A stretch of DNA of 64,000 bases, from positions 1,904,502-1,968,501 of the forward strand of contig NC_030990.1 of NCBI RefSeq assembly GCF_000149955.1, read 5' to 3'. The stretch is from Fusarium oxysporum f. sp. lycopersici 4287 (lineage: Eukaryota > Ascomycota > Sordariomycetes > Hypocreales > Nectriaceae). Of the stretch, positions 46,452 through 58,263 are shown in pieces. The position numbers were made by a program, and so were the translations under genes. The notes beneath the pieces were generated by a model. That model ran no database searches. It saw only the letters and a program-made list of their open reading frames with translations, and was not told where the DNA came from. Positions within the stretch are counted from its first letter, which is position 1, and each line of letters starts with the position of its first letter.

Positions 46452-47934
46452 AATTGGCAGACGCTTAGGCCTCTAAATCCACGAACTTTACAAGGTCTCT
46501 GATTTGTGTCCGTTGTGTTACATTACATCAAAGACTTCAAGCCATATGTGTCACGCATAACAATGTATGGAAGTTTCGGTAGGCGGTAATGGCAATATTG
46601 GGTTTGCATCGAAACAGCCGACCCATTTATAAGCCTACCCAATGCTCTCCTTTTATAACAAAAATACAGGTTCTGGTGTAACTCAGGCACTGGAGACACT
46701 GTGATTATCATGTTACAGTGAACATTCGGCTACAGTGCCCTGGACCAAGCCAGCTGAGCTGGGTAAGTGTGTACACAACCTAAAGACAGATATCATGAGT
46801 TCCTCATGGAATGACTGCTAGGAAAACAAGTATTCACAGAAGATTGAAGCTCGGATGTTAAAGACTGGATTTTAAATATTGCTAGGAAGATCTTTCTGTC
46901 AGCCACTGAACTGCCACAAAACCTTATCAGATGCACACAGAAATGAGCATGTCTTGACACTATCGTGGACTTACAGTAGACATTTACAAGGAAATATAGC
47001 CAAGATCAGAATACTCCTAAGTGAACTATCGAATATTGTTGGATCTTAGGGTTATTATCATAAGAATCAACTTAAGTTTAAGCCTAGTTGCCTCGACTTA
47101 TTATAGGATACGGATCCTATATTATTGAAGCAGAGGATTCCCTATTCACAACCATTTTCCTTCATCCACTAATAGCGTATGATTTACATGTTTGCGGCTC
47201 ACCTCGGGTTTAACATCCCCGGCACATCTCTCCACACAACAAAAGCACAAGCGGCTACTTGTTAGCCAATTTGCATATGCGCAGGGCAGAACGGAGCATG
47301 TTGAATGGATCTCGGCATGAAGTGCGACGCAAGATTGATCACGTTGACAAGGGATCTCGGGAGAGGCCGGGATGTCGGTACCGGCTCCGGATGCCCGTTG
47401 GCTCCACTTCCGGCCTAAACACAAACAACATCTCACTCACGACAGTTGGAATTTGAGAACAGCTGAGGAATCAAAGATCCTTGATAAGTAGTCACATTGA
47501 AAGTTTGATGGTCGAACAATTAGCTTGAATTGGCGTTCAGCCGAGAACATGGTTCAAAAGCAGCCATAACATATGAGAAAGTCTTCTAGATCAGAACCAT
47601 CTTTAGCTTCATATTGCCTGTGCCAGCAATGGTTCTCGTGAAGCCAATTGGTGACTGGACAGCGTCATAAGTAGACAGAGACAAGATTTCTTTGAGGCTC
47701 TGAGCCCCCAATATCCGTCTGGGGTACGGGTGCTCCATATTCTCCATATGGAGAGGAGCTCGGGACAGCCTCCAACCCCCGGGATAGCTTCTCACGAGCT
47801 TCACAAGTTAGGGGCTAGGCTCGGTAGTGTGGCGTCTGCCGTCTTTAATACACACCCCTTCACCATGAAATAATTGCTTATTGCAGACGGACAACCTCCG
47901 AAGGTCCCCATGCTACAGCAGTACCCTCATCAGG

Positions 47935-48060
47935 GGATAGGAAGAAAACCTCGGACATGTATCCCAAGGAACAAAAATACTTAGACAGGTTTAGCATAAC
48001 TTAGGGATCCTTTTAATTAGTTTATTATAGCACCTTGAATACATGTCTTGTCTCTTTTGG
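47935..48060 (-). mobile_element. MITE-like repeat, copy H
   Basis: The left part reads GGATAGGAAGAAAACCTCGG. Inner arms GACATGTATCCCAAGG and CCTTGAATACATGTC are inverted copies of each other. The interior AACAAAAATACTTAGACAGG, TTTAGCATAACTTAGG fits the inverted family core. Outer ends are decayed. Confidence 0.58.
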
Positions 48061-48424
48061 CCCCCTGAAGACTCAGTCCCAGATCTTCGGTGAGTTATAG
48101 GGAACGGCCTCGGTATCGATGACAATTCTGCACCCCGGGCAGAATTTAGATCTTACACCAACATCAGACATAAAAACAATGAGAAGATAGTGTAGAGAAT
48201 ACAACGGTTTCTTACGTTTGTTCGGGGTTAGGAGTTTAGGTATTGTGGTAACACAACGGGAATGGTTGAGGTACGATGTAGATAGACGATGCACGTGACC
48301 TCAACGTAGATTTCCCGTTCGGCGCGTTGAATTTGAGTGCGAGGGACAGCCGTCAACCTCAACGCAACGACAGGTCACTCCATCTCCGAATTCCACGAGA
48401 CGTCGCCCACACAAATCCTTCGAA

Positions 48425-49177
48425 ATGGCTGCTCTGATCAAGGCTGCGAACGCCAAAATCCGGTCAAACCCGGTGACTGACTATGTTTGCTCGACCCGTA
48501 CGTCTTTCGAATATCCTGTCATGTTTTTTGCATGAGCTCCGATTCGTCTCCGAAAGCGCAATTTTGTGATATTGCAACTCAACAAGCAACACCGCGGCTA
48601 CAATACATATAGAAGCACATTTTAGGCATAGAAAAGATGTGGAAAAAAATGCTGTTCCTCTGAAATATGTCAATTGGGCTGTTGGAGGGTGCGTTGATGT
48701 GCAATGCGTGTTTTGGAGCACGGCAGCTTCGGGGTGATCAGCGTGTCGAGACTTGGACTGACTCTTGATATTTGCAGACTTTTGGGGCCCTGTCTCCAAC
48801 TTCGGTATCCCTCTCGCGGCCATCATGGACACGCAGAAGAGCCCTGAATTGTATGGTAGACCAATAATGCATTGTCACCAAGCGTAACTGACTTTGCCTC
48901 TACTAGGATCTCGGGACAGATGACTGGCGCTCTCATCATCTACGCCGGTACTTTCATGCGATACTCACTGGCTGTCACACCCAAGAACTACCTCCTCTTT
49001 GCCTGCCACTTTGTCAACGCTGGCGCCCAGCTCACCCAAGGATACCGATACCTCAACTACCATTACTGGGGCGGAAAGGAGAATATGCCCAAGGAGCAGC
49101 TGGCACAGGCGGCCGAGGCTGCCAAGGGAAAGGTTGAGAAGGCCACGGAGAAGGTTCAGAATGCTGTCAGCAAATAA
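48425..49177 (+). CDS. MPC1: Mitochondrial pyruvate carrier subunit 1
   Basis: Exons 48425-48497, 48778-48850 and 48907-49177 give 138 aa. MPC1 and a second MPC subunit form the heterodimer in the inner mitochondrial membrane that imports pyruvate. Recognisable features are STHFWGPVSNFGIPLAAIMD at the first helix, SGQMTGALIIYAGTFMRYSL for the second and FACHFVNAGAQLTQGYRY for the third, all typical of the family. The C-terminal tail (KEQLAQAAEAAKGKVEKATE) is a charged helix common in filamentous fungi. Intron 1 is 280 nt (donor GTACGT, acceptor TTTGCAG); intron 2 is 56 nt with donor GTATGG and acceptor TACTAG. Start is the first ATG (CGAAATGGCT). The next gene downstream, 4.9 kb away, is pyruvate carboxylase. 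Confidence 0.93.
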
Positions 49178-51130
49178 AGAGATTGCCAGACCGACGGTCA
49201 CTGGAAGGGATCGGTGTGTCGGGCTGCATGCCGTCCATAATAGGAGTGTCCCCGGGTTGTACCTCGGGATTCGGAGAGTGGCAGCACACAGCTACCGCAC
49301 AATAACGTTGTAACTTTACAAGAATTTGTTCCCTCGAACATCTAGAATCGCAACCCGAGTTGGGGTCTTTGCAGTACTCGTGCCTAAGAGTTGCTACGAG
49401 AAGATCTTGTTGCGGGGGCCCTTAGGTCAATGAATATGGTTAGAACAAAGAAATCAAGCCTTCAAATGCCACATTAAGATGCTACGAGCGAGTGATGAGG
49501 AGGAGTGCTCCCCGCAAAACGGAGATACAATGAATTCCCCGGGAGGGCTTCCGATGCTTTTTTCCTGATGAAAGTGACACATTGGTATGAGATTCGCATT
49601 CGAGACATGTCAACTGCATGCTAGTGTTTCGTTCTTGTAGCAATTTTGTGTACCGGTACTTATGTAACAAGGCTTGTTGACATTTTCATTGTTACGGTCT
49701 CGACATTTGTACTTCAAGGGACAAGATGTGTGTGGTTTCAATTCAATAACGATATAATGCACGCACCCTTGCATCTGGGCGAACCAGGTACGTAGCTCCC
49801 TTGAAGTCAAGATACAAACATAGATCTGAACTGGGGGCGGACCCCTTGGTTCCCGAATCTTGCATAGAAGTTCCCGACTATTCTCGTGCCTGTGCCTGGC
49901 CTTCCCCCACCAGGTTCCCGAAGTGACGGAATAAGGTCAAGGTGAAAGGAAAACCAGGGGTGAAGACTGACTAGCTGCCATTGATCAGCAAATGCAAGGT
50001 CAGTGTGCCTACCCCAGCCTTTGTCAGGCGGATCTGGTGATGTTCTGGTCGGCTTCTGTCCGTGAACGTGGGGATAAACCTTCTCTGTAGTTTTGGATCC
50101 TCGGTGAACGACCTGCAACGCCGGCAACACTTGCGGTTATTACCCAACCATTACCGTACCCGCGTGTTGCCTATGCTAACCGCCTGTCGGGTATGGAATG
50201 GCATCATCTCGAGTCCCTTACGAGGATCCCACATGATCTGTATAGTCTGCAGCGCTTCATGACTGGGTGTGAGGCGTGAGGATGGAGCTCGATTTTAGAA
50301 GTAGGTCTCTTACTGAATGACATTGCTCAGCATTGAGCAATAATCGGCAAGCTACATGCGTCTGTTTTTTCACATCACTGCCACTTGAACGAAGAGTAAT
50401 TGGTCACATAGAATCGTGATATCAAGAAGCCTCAAATGTTTGCTATGTAATACTCCAGTGGAAACATCCATAGGTCGATAATCCACTGTCATAGGCTCCA
50501 GATTTGACTCCAACCGCCTGTTCCAGCCCGGCATTTGTGAGGGGAAAACGCCAGTGCTTCAACCATTTCGGTCAACCATTTTTCTGGATACACACCGTAC
50601 ATCAGTTAGTTGAATTCGAACAGAGAATGCCTTCCTATTCGGTTTTGTTCAGCCCTACCCCAATTGCCTCTCGACTTAATTTCATTCTTTTGCCAAAATT
50701 TCTTAAACAAGTTATTCGGAGGGGTACACCGAAGTCCGAGGTCGGACCTAGCTCGCTTTCTACACCTACCTGGTAGTGAACAGCTGAGTATTCACACCTG
50801 GCAACTCATATCCAATCCGGGGATGATAGAATCTGTCCGTCTGACAAGAAAAGATTTTGTAAGTAGTTATCATCGCCAGTGGAGGCTCATGTCCTGCAGA
50901 GTGGCAGCATAGTGTCACAAAATCCAACATATTGAGCAAAGAGCGGCCAAATGCGCACCAATGAAAGCGTCATTTTAGTCAACAAATGCAATGCGCCGGT
51001 CTTCATCCACCGAGAGATTGGTTAGGCAGGCTATGCCGCCATCATACTTGATAGTGCACGAAAAAGAGGAGAGACCCTTGGATAGTTACATGTTCACTAA
51101 TTAACTTCTATTGTAAGAGTATTCATAAGT

Positions 51131-51204
51131 TTCAGAAAATCTTCTCAAAGCTTAACATAAAGAAGACTAAAACTTAGACCTAAATTGCGTAAAGCTTTTC
51201 TGAA
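51131..51204. repeat. Short inverted-repeat element
   Basis: TTCAGAAAATCTTC on the left and AAAGCTTTTCTGAA on the right are imperfect reverse complements enclosing an AT-rich core with ACTTAGACCTAAATT. It may be a decayed copy of the MITE-like family or a separate foldback. Confidence 0.4.
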
Positions 51205-52204
51205 GAATGGATGCCGATTCCTTATTGCTCATGAACCCTAAGTAGCTGGGATAAGGCGGGCTTTGGCTGGTTCGATCTCATCTAAAACTAAGTGTCCAGG
51301 GTGCCACCGGTCTTTGACCTCCGTGGGGGTGGAATGTAGTGGGAATAAACACATGATGCAGACAGGAAATTGACTCTGAGAAGAAATTAATCAAACATGG
51401 GCTGGGGAATTTTCTTCAAACGAAGTACGTACGAGGGTATGTAACAACACCGGGGCGTGATCGTCATTCCTGGTTGACAGAGGTTCACGGTCTGTAAGTC
51501 TGTGCAACTACATGTGACCTATCACGATCAGTGAACTGACGAACTGGTTGTCGACTGTCCCCAATCACCTTTCCATTGGGTGACTGTGGTTTTAAGCAAA
51601 GTTTTTATAGCAGAATGATATGACTGTTGTAAAATTGATATCATATACAGCCTAAAAAGAAGACAAGATCAAACGGCGAGCGGCGGGTAGCGTAAATGCT
51701 TCAAAACACCTGGGATGGTGATACGGTGATACCCCACATGCGTCTGTGGACTTGAGCCTGGTGGCCCTGGTTTGATGTTCGGGGATTGCACGAGATTCAG
51801 ATTGAGATTCAAGCTTGGACAACAAAAGCAGTCAGGGTCCAATCAATGGTGGGGGTCAGGTAGATCTCTTTGGTTAAGGTGTGTGGTGTTACGGTGGACA
51901 GAGAGCGGCTGCGGTACCAATGACTTCAATCCCGAGATACTGCGGAAAATGCGATGCAGCAAGAGGGGAAGGTTCTGCGGCTCTGGCTGTTACAGCCATC
52001 AAGGCAGGGATCCAGGGTGAACTAACCAGATGGTGCTGCACATCGTTCAGAACCGACAACATCCTCGGCATTATGGAAGGCCCAGTATGATGCCAACGTG
52101 GATCCTCTGACTGGACTTCCCTTGGTCCATGGCATGGCAACCCATGGGCAAGGCGAGCAGATTGCTCGCTCCTACGCCAACATCAGGCGGGTGGGACATA
52201 TAAA

Positions 52205-52266
52205 CCTCTAGAGGAAAGGTTGCGGTGCGGCAACCTCTAGAGGTTAGGATCAAAACCCCTAGAGGT
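52205..52266. repeat. Three copies of a CCTCTAGAGG palindrome
   Basis: CCTCTAGAGG at 52205-52214 and 52234-52243 and CCCCTAGAGG at about 52257-52266, each followed by a similar AAGGT or TAGGAT or TAAGGT word. Spaced clusters of a perfect palindrome suggest a binding-site array or a small repeat. Confidence 0.75.
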
Positions 52267-54080
52267 AAGGTGCGCGCTGGTCGGTGTACGTGGACGAAAC
52301 ACAAGGAAGCGCAAAGCACCTTTAGGCTGGATTGTTGAGGAGAAGACTTTTCTTTTGCCGAGAGGTTGAGTCTGGTAAGGTACGTGAGGGCAGAAATCGA
52401 TGATCGGCGGGTGTTGAGATTATGTGAAAGCTCGAGAGATGAATATCGAGATATAGGCAGATAACTAGAACTGATAGTAAAAACCCCGAGCTCGAGCCAA
52501 ATAATACCCTCAAGTCATGGAGGGGAGACCAGTCACTATCAGAGAGCGTTGATTGGCCAATGGCTTTGGTTGAACAAAGATGTGTCGGCGGAATGAGTTG
52601 CGTCAACTCACGTTTTTTTCTTTCTCGCTGTTCGTTGCAAACAGGACCGAGAAAACAGGTCGCTGTCAAAGCTCATCATTTACGGTTCGTGGATTGTCAA
52701 TCGTCGCGTTTCGAAGCACCGGCACTTGACCAGCCGGATGCCCTTGGCTATCTGATAGGCGCTCCTCTGAGTTAGTAGGTATCTCCATGGCTACCTCAGG
52801 GAGAGACCGCAAATAGATGTTGTTTCGCTATCATAACCCACGTAAGAATACTTGTGCGGATTTGTGACAGATCTTGGTTGATCACACACCCCCATACTCC
52901 CCCATGCCTGTGTGACCTGTTCTCATTTTGACTGTTCCCGGGTGAGGCGCGATGAAATCTATTGTTGAAGCCATGCCGTACCACCACGCTCTTCTCATGT
53001 TTGTACCCAGTGTTTCGAGGCACATCCCGCCATACTGGTGCTGTTGCCGCTCTTGCTTATATAGCCGCCTTCTGCCCTCATTGCTTCTTCCATTTCTGCA
53101 ACTGGTGGTAACCCCCATTGCATATTGCAGCTGGTGGTATCATTATGACCGGCCCGGTTAACAGCATCTCCAAAATCTCCATAGATCCGTGAATGCTAGA
53201 TGAATGCACTACAACATAACACAAAAGGGGAATCATATTCAGCGGGAAAGTGACCGCACTTCACTTGTACGCCATAGAAGCATGGGTAACAAGAGAATTT
53301 AGGTTGGCGAGGTACCGCGGTACAGTAGGTAGCTGCGCGGCCGAGCTCAAGTTCCACTCCTCAGCCGTTAGCAGGGAACCGCCTCAAGAGTCTTCTGTTC
53401 TGTGTAGAATACCGCGCTTCTATTTACGCTCGTAACCTCCTGGAGATACGTCTCCAAGGCCGAAACAGATCCGTTAGAGTCATAGTTTGATCGTGTTTTA
53501 GTGGCATGTCCTGGCTGTTCTTTGGAAAGTTTTGATGGAGATCGAGTGGGAGAGGACTCCGCCCGCGCCGTACGGTTTCTTGGGATGGTATGGTATGGGA
53601 TAGGTTGCGCGCCTTCTCACACCTTGGTCCCTTCGGGCTTTCTCCAAACTACACACCCCTCACCGTCCGCTTTCTCAATCGTACGCCCTCCCGTCCTGGA
53701 TAGCTCTTCCCCCCGGAGGCCGGGTGTGTCACCGACGACACGCTTGGGGGTTTACACTGCTCTACAAAATCCCCTCGCCCGCCTGCACATCCCTTCCCTT
53801 CGATCTCTCTCTTCTAACCCTCATACCTTTCTTTATCGCTACTGAGTATACCCTCTGCCTCCGATTCTTTGTGCTGTTGGGTGATATCGCAGCCATTCGT
53901 GAGCTGGAAGAGCTGTCGTGGTATCTTCATACCGACAAGCGTGCTCATTACCCCACCACCAAAAGTCAAAGAGACCCCGCCATTAAGCTCTCGATAAAGC
54001 TCCCACTTTGCCAGAGCTTCTCGCCTTCGCTCATTTCAACCTCTTCATATCCCTGAAGTCGCTGACACAGATCGCCCAAG

Positions 54081-57000
54081 ATGGCTGGCATCGCTCCCGC
54101 TGCTCCCCAGCAACCACTCACATTCAACGATGTCTTCGAGGAGGAAGATATCGATGAGCCCAAGGAGGCCAACACGGTCCACCACATCCGCGCCAACTCT
54201 AGCATCATGCATGTGAAGAAGATTCTTGGTGAGTAGCTGGCGCCTTCTTGACAGCCACCAATGGCTTATCTCGGGAACAATATCTCCCCCGTTGCGTATC
54301 ATGAGGACTTGCGCTGACTCCATTCTCTTTCTCCTACAGTCGCCAACCGTGGTGAAATCCGTAAGTCAAACAGCCCATTCCCTATCCTAGACCCGCAATC
54401 GCTAACATGTGAACAGCCATTCGTGTATGACTACCTGTCCATTCCTTCCGCCCGACCGTACATTTTAGACACTGCCAAGCTGACACGGATTTCTGGTTGT
54501 AGATTTTCAGAACTGTAAGTCTCAATCCTCGGGTTGGAACGGCTTATGACCTGAACTATGGCACTGACAATCACCAGGCTCACGAGCTTTCGCTGCACAC
54601 TGTTGCAGTCTTCAGGTACCCCTCACTTGAAACCGCGATCCTAGCGACACAAGAATTCATAAACTAACTTGGATAGTTATGAGGATCGGTTGAGCATGCA
54701 CCGACAGAGTACGCGATTGATCTATGCTCATTTGTGTTTTGATTCCTTTGCTGACTACTCTTTCAGAGGCCGATGAAGCCTACGTCATTGGCAAGCGTGG
54801 ACAGTATACCCCTGTTGGCGCATACCTGGCTGGTGATGAGATTATCAAAATCGCTGTCGAGCACGGCGTGCAGATGATTCACCCTGGTATGGATATTCAT
54901 TTTCGGCATCCGGGATTCATAGCGCTAACTAAGAACCCAGGTTACGGTTTCCTCTCCGAGAACGCCGAGTTTGCCCGCAGCGTCGAGAAGGCTGGCCTCA
55001 TCGTGAGTCTAAAGTACCCCACCACTCCCGCTCCGTCCGTGCACTAACCCCGGACCAGTTTGTCGGCCCCTCCCCCGATGTGATTGATTCCCTTGGTGAC
55101 AAGGTTTCTGCCCGAAAGCTTGCCAATGCTGCCAATGTACCTGTCGTCCCTGGTACCCAGGGTGCTGTTGAGAGGTACGAGGAGGTCAAGGATTTCACCG
55201 ACAAGTATGGTTTCCCTATCATCATCAAGGCTGCCTTCGGTGGTGGCGGTCGTGGTATGCGAGTAGTCCGCGAGCAAGAGAGTCTCAAGGAGTCCTTTGA
55301 GCGTGCCACCTCTGAGGCTAAGACTGCTTTCGGTAACGGAACTGTCTTCGTTGAGCGTTTCCTTGACAAGCCCAAGCACATTGAGGTCCAGCTTCTTGGT
55401 GATAACCATGGCAACATTGTCCACCTGTACGAGCGTGACTGCTCCGTTCAGCGACGACACCAGAAGGTTGTTGAGATCGCCCCTGCCAAGGATCTCCCCG
55501 CTGAGGTCCGCGACAACATTCTCGCTGATGCTGTGAGACTGGCCAAGACCGCCGGTTACCGCAATGCCGGTACTGCTGAGTTCCTGGTTGACCAGCAGAA
55601 CCGCTACTACTTTATCGAGATCAACCCTCGTATTCAAGTTGAGCACACAATCACTGAAGAGATTACTGGTATCGATATCGTTGCCGCCCAGATTCAGATC
55701 GCTGCTGGCGCCACATTGAACCAGCTTGGCCTCACCCAGGATCGCATCTCGACCCGTGGTTTTGCTATCCAGTGCCGAATCACAACTGAGGACCCTGCTA
55801 AGGGTTTTTCACCTGACACTGGGAAGATCGAGGTTTACCGATCATCTGGCGGTAACGGTGTCCGTCTGGATACTGGCAACGGTTTCGCCGGTGCTGTTAT
55901 CACTCCCCACTACGACTCTATGCTTACAAAGTGTACTTGTCACGGTTCTACCTACGAAATCGCTCGTAGAAAGGTTCTCCGAGCCTTGATCGAGTTCCGT
56001 ATTCGAGGAGTCCGAACCAACATTCCTTTCCTTGCCTCCCTCCTTACTCACCCTACCTTTATTGATGGAAACTGCTGGACCACTTTCATCGACGATACCC
56101 CTCAACTCTTTGATCTCATTGGCAGCCAGAACCGCGCCCAGAAGCTGCTTGCCTACCTCGGTGACGTTGCCGTCAACGGTAGCAGCATTAAGGGTCAAAT
56201 CGGCGAGCCCAAGTTCAAGGGTGAAATCCAGGTTCCTGAGCTTATCAACTCCGCCGGAGAGAAGATTGATACTTCCACACCCTGCACCAAGGGATGGCGA
56301 AACATCATTCTCGAGCAGGGACCCAAGGCTTTCGCGAAGGCTGTCCGCGAGTACAAGGGTACTCTGCTCATGGACACGACTTGGAGAGACGCCCATCAAT
56401 CACTTCTGGCTACTCGTGTTCGTACCGTCGACTTGCTCGGTATTGCCAAGGAAACTAGCCATGCGCTCTCCAACTTGTACTCCCTTGAGTGCTGGGGTGG
56501 TGCCACCTTTGATGTTGCTATGCGATTCCTCTACGAGGACCCCTGGGACCGGCTCCGAAAGATGCGAAAGCTGGTTCCCAACATTCCTTTCCAGATGCTT
56601 CTCCGTGGTGCTAACGGTGTTGCTTACTCCTCTCTGCCTGATAACGCTATCGATCACTTCGTCGACCAGGCCAAGAAGAACGGTGTCGATATCTTCCGTG
56701 TCTTTGATGCCCTAAACGATATCAACCAACTCGAGGTTGGAATCAAAGCTGTTCAAAAGGCTGGCGGAGTTGCCGAGGGAACGATTTCCTACTCGGGTGA
56801 TAGTACAGTACCCTGTTCCTCATCGTGGTTTTTACCTACTGACCATCCTTACAGTGCTTCGCCCTGGCAAAAAATACAATCTTGAGTACTACCTCGACCT
56901 TGCCGATAAGCTGGTCGCCCTTGACATCGATATCTTGGGTATCAAGGATATGGCTGGTGTGCTCAAGCCTCATGCGGCTACACTTCTGATCGGATCAATC

Positions 57001-58263
57001 CGAAAGAAGTACCCTGACCTTCCCATCCACGTGCATACACACGACTCTGCCGGTACTGGCGTGGCTTCAATGGTCGCCTGCGCCAAGGCGGGCGCCGATG
57101 CTGTCGATGCTGCCACCGACAGCCTGTCTGGCATGACTTCGCAGCCCAGCATCAACGCCATCATTGCTTCCCTTGAGGGCAGCGAGTGTGACCCTGGTCT
57201 GGACCCCAAGCTCGTTCGATCACTCGACGTCTACTGGCAGCAACTTCGTTTGCTTTACTCTCCCTTCGAGGCCCATCTTGCTGGCCCCGACCCCGAGGTT
57301 TACGAGCACGAGATCCCCGGTGGTCAGTTGACCAACATGATGTTCCAGGCTTCTCAGCTAGGTCTTGGATCCCAGTGGCTTGAGACTAAGAAGGCCTACG
57401 AGCATGCCAACGAGCTTCTCGGTGACATTGTCAAGGTCACTCCTACATCCAAGGTTGTCGGTGATCTTGCCCAGTTCATGGTCTCCAACGGCCTGTCCCC
57501 CGAGGATGTGAAGGCTAAGGCTTCTCAACTCGATTTCCCCGGCTCCGTGTTGGAGTTCCTTGAGGGCCTGATGGGACAGCCTTATGGCGGATTCCCGGAG
57601 CCTTTACGATCTGATGCCCTTCGCGGCCGTCGCAAGCTCGATAAGCGACCTGGTCTTTTCCTCGACCCCGTCGACTTCGTCAAGACAAAGCGTGAGCTCG
57701 GCAAGAAGTATGGCGCTCCAGTCACCGAATGCGATGTGGCGTCCTATGTCATGTACCCCAAGGTCTTTGAAGATTACAAGAAGTTCGTTCAGCAGTACGG
57801 TGACCTTTCCGTCCTACCTACTCGATACTTCCTGTCTCGCCCTGAGATCGGCGAAGAGTTCAACGTTGAGCTCGAGAAGGGCAAGGTGCTGATTCTGAAG
57901 CTCCTTGCTGTCGGTCCCCTGTCCGAGAACACCGGTCAGCGCGAGGTCTTCTTCGAGATGAACGGAGAGGTTCGACAAGTCACCGTTGTTGACAAGAAGG
58001 CTGCTGTTGAGAACATTAGCCGACCTAAGGCCGATGCTAATGACTCGAGCCAGGTCGGCGCGCCTATGTCTGGTGTCCTGGTTGAGCTCCGTGTCCACGA
58101 GGGCTCTGAGGTCAAGAAGGGTGACCCTATTGCCATTCTTTCTGCCATGAAGATGGAAATGAGCATATCCGCGCCTCATAGCGGAAAGGTTTCAAACCTT
58201 CAAGTCCGTGAGGGTGATTCTGTTGATGGTTCTGATCTCGTGTGTCGAATCGAGAAGGCCTGA
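54081..58263 (+). CDS. PYC: Pyruvate carboxylase
   Basis: Ten exons fit: 54081-54228, 54340-54360, 54417-54424, 54503-54514, 54578-54615, 54677-54708, 54767-54886, 54941-55002, 55059-56802 and 56855-58263, giving 1197 aa, the family length. The enzyme makes oxaloacetate from pyruvate, bicarbonate and ATP; in fungi it is cytosolic, and no mitochondrial leader is seen. Domains in order: biotin carboxylase from about residue 47 (KKILVANRGEIPIRIFRTAHE), ATP-grasp with KAAFGGGGRGMR near 205 and EINPRIQVEHTITEE, carboxyltransferase from about 585 (DTTWRDAHQSLLATR), and the biotinyl domain with the carrier lysine about Lys1161 in AMKMEM. Exons 3 and 4 are only 8 and 12 nt; all junctions keep frame and encode conserved residues. 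Exons cluster at the 5' end, while the last two are long. Confidence 0.96.

Larger units (their letters stand above)
45512..48424. other. Gene-poor stretch with transposon relics
   Basis: Contains the NFX1-type gene promoter on the left, a pogo-like transposase relic, MITE-like copies G and H, and the MPC1 promoter on the right. No intact gene seen. Confidence 0.5.
49178..54080. other. 4.9 kb spacer MPC1 - pyruvate carboxylase
   Basis: No gene is supported. Open frames are short and lack splice or domain evidence. The last 600 bp are pyrimidine-rich and are likely the promoter and 5' UTR of pyruvate carboxylase. Two small inverted-repeat features are listed separately. Confidence 0.5.
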
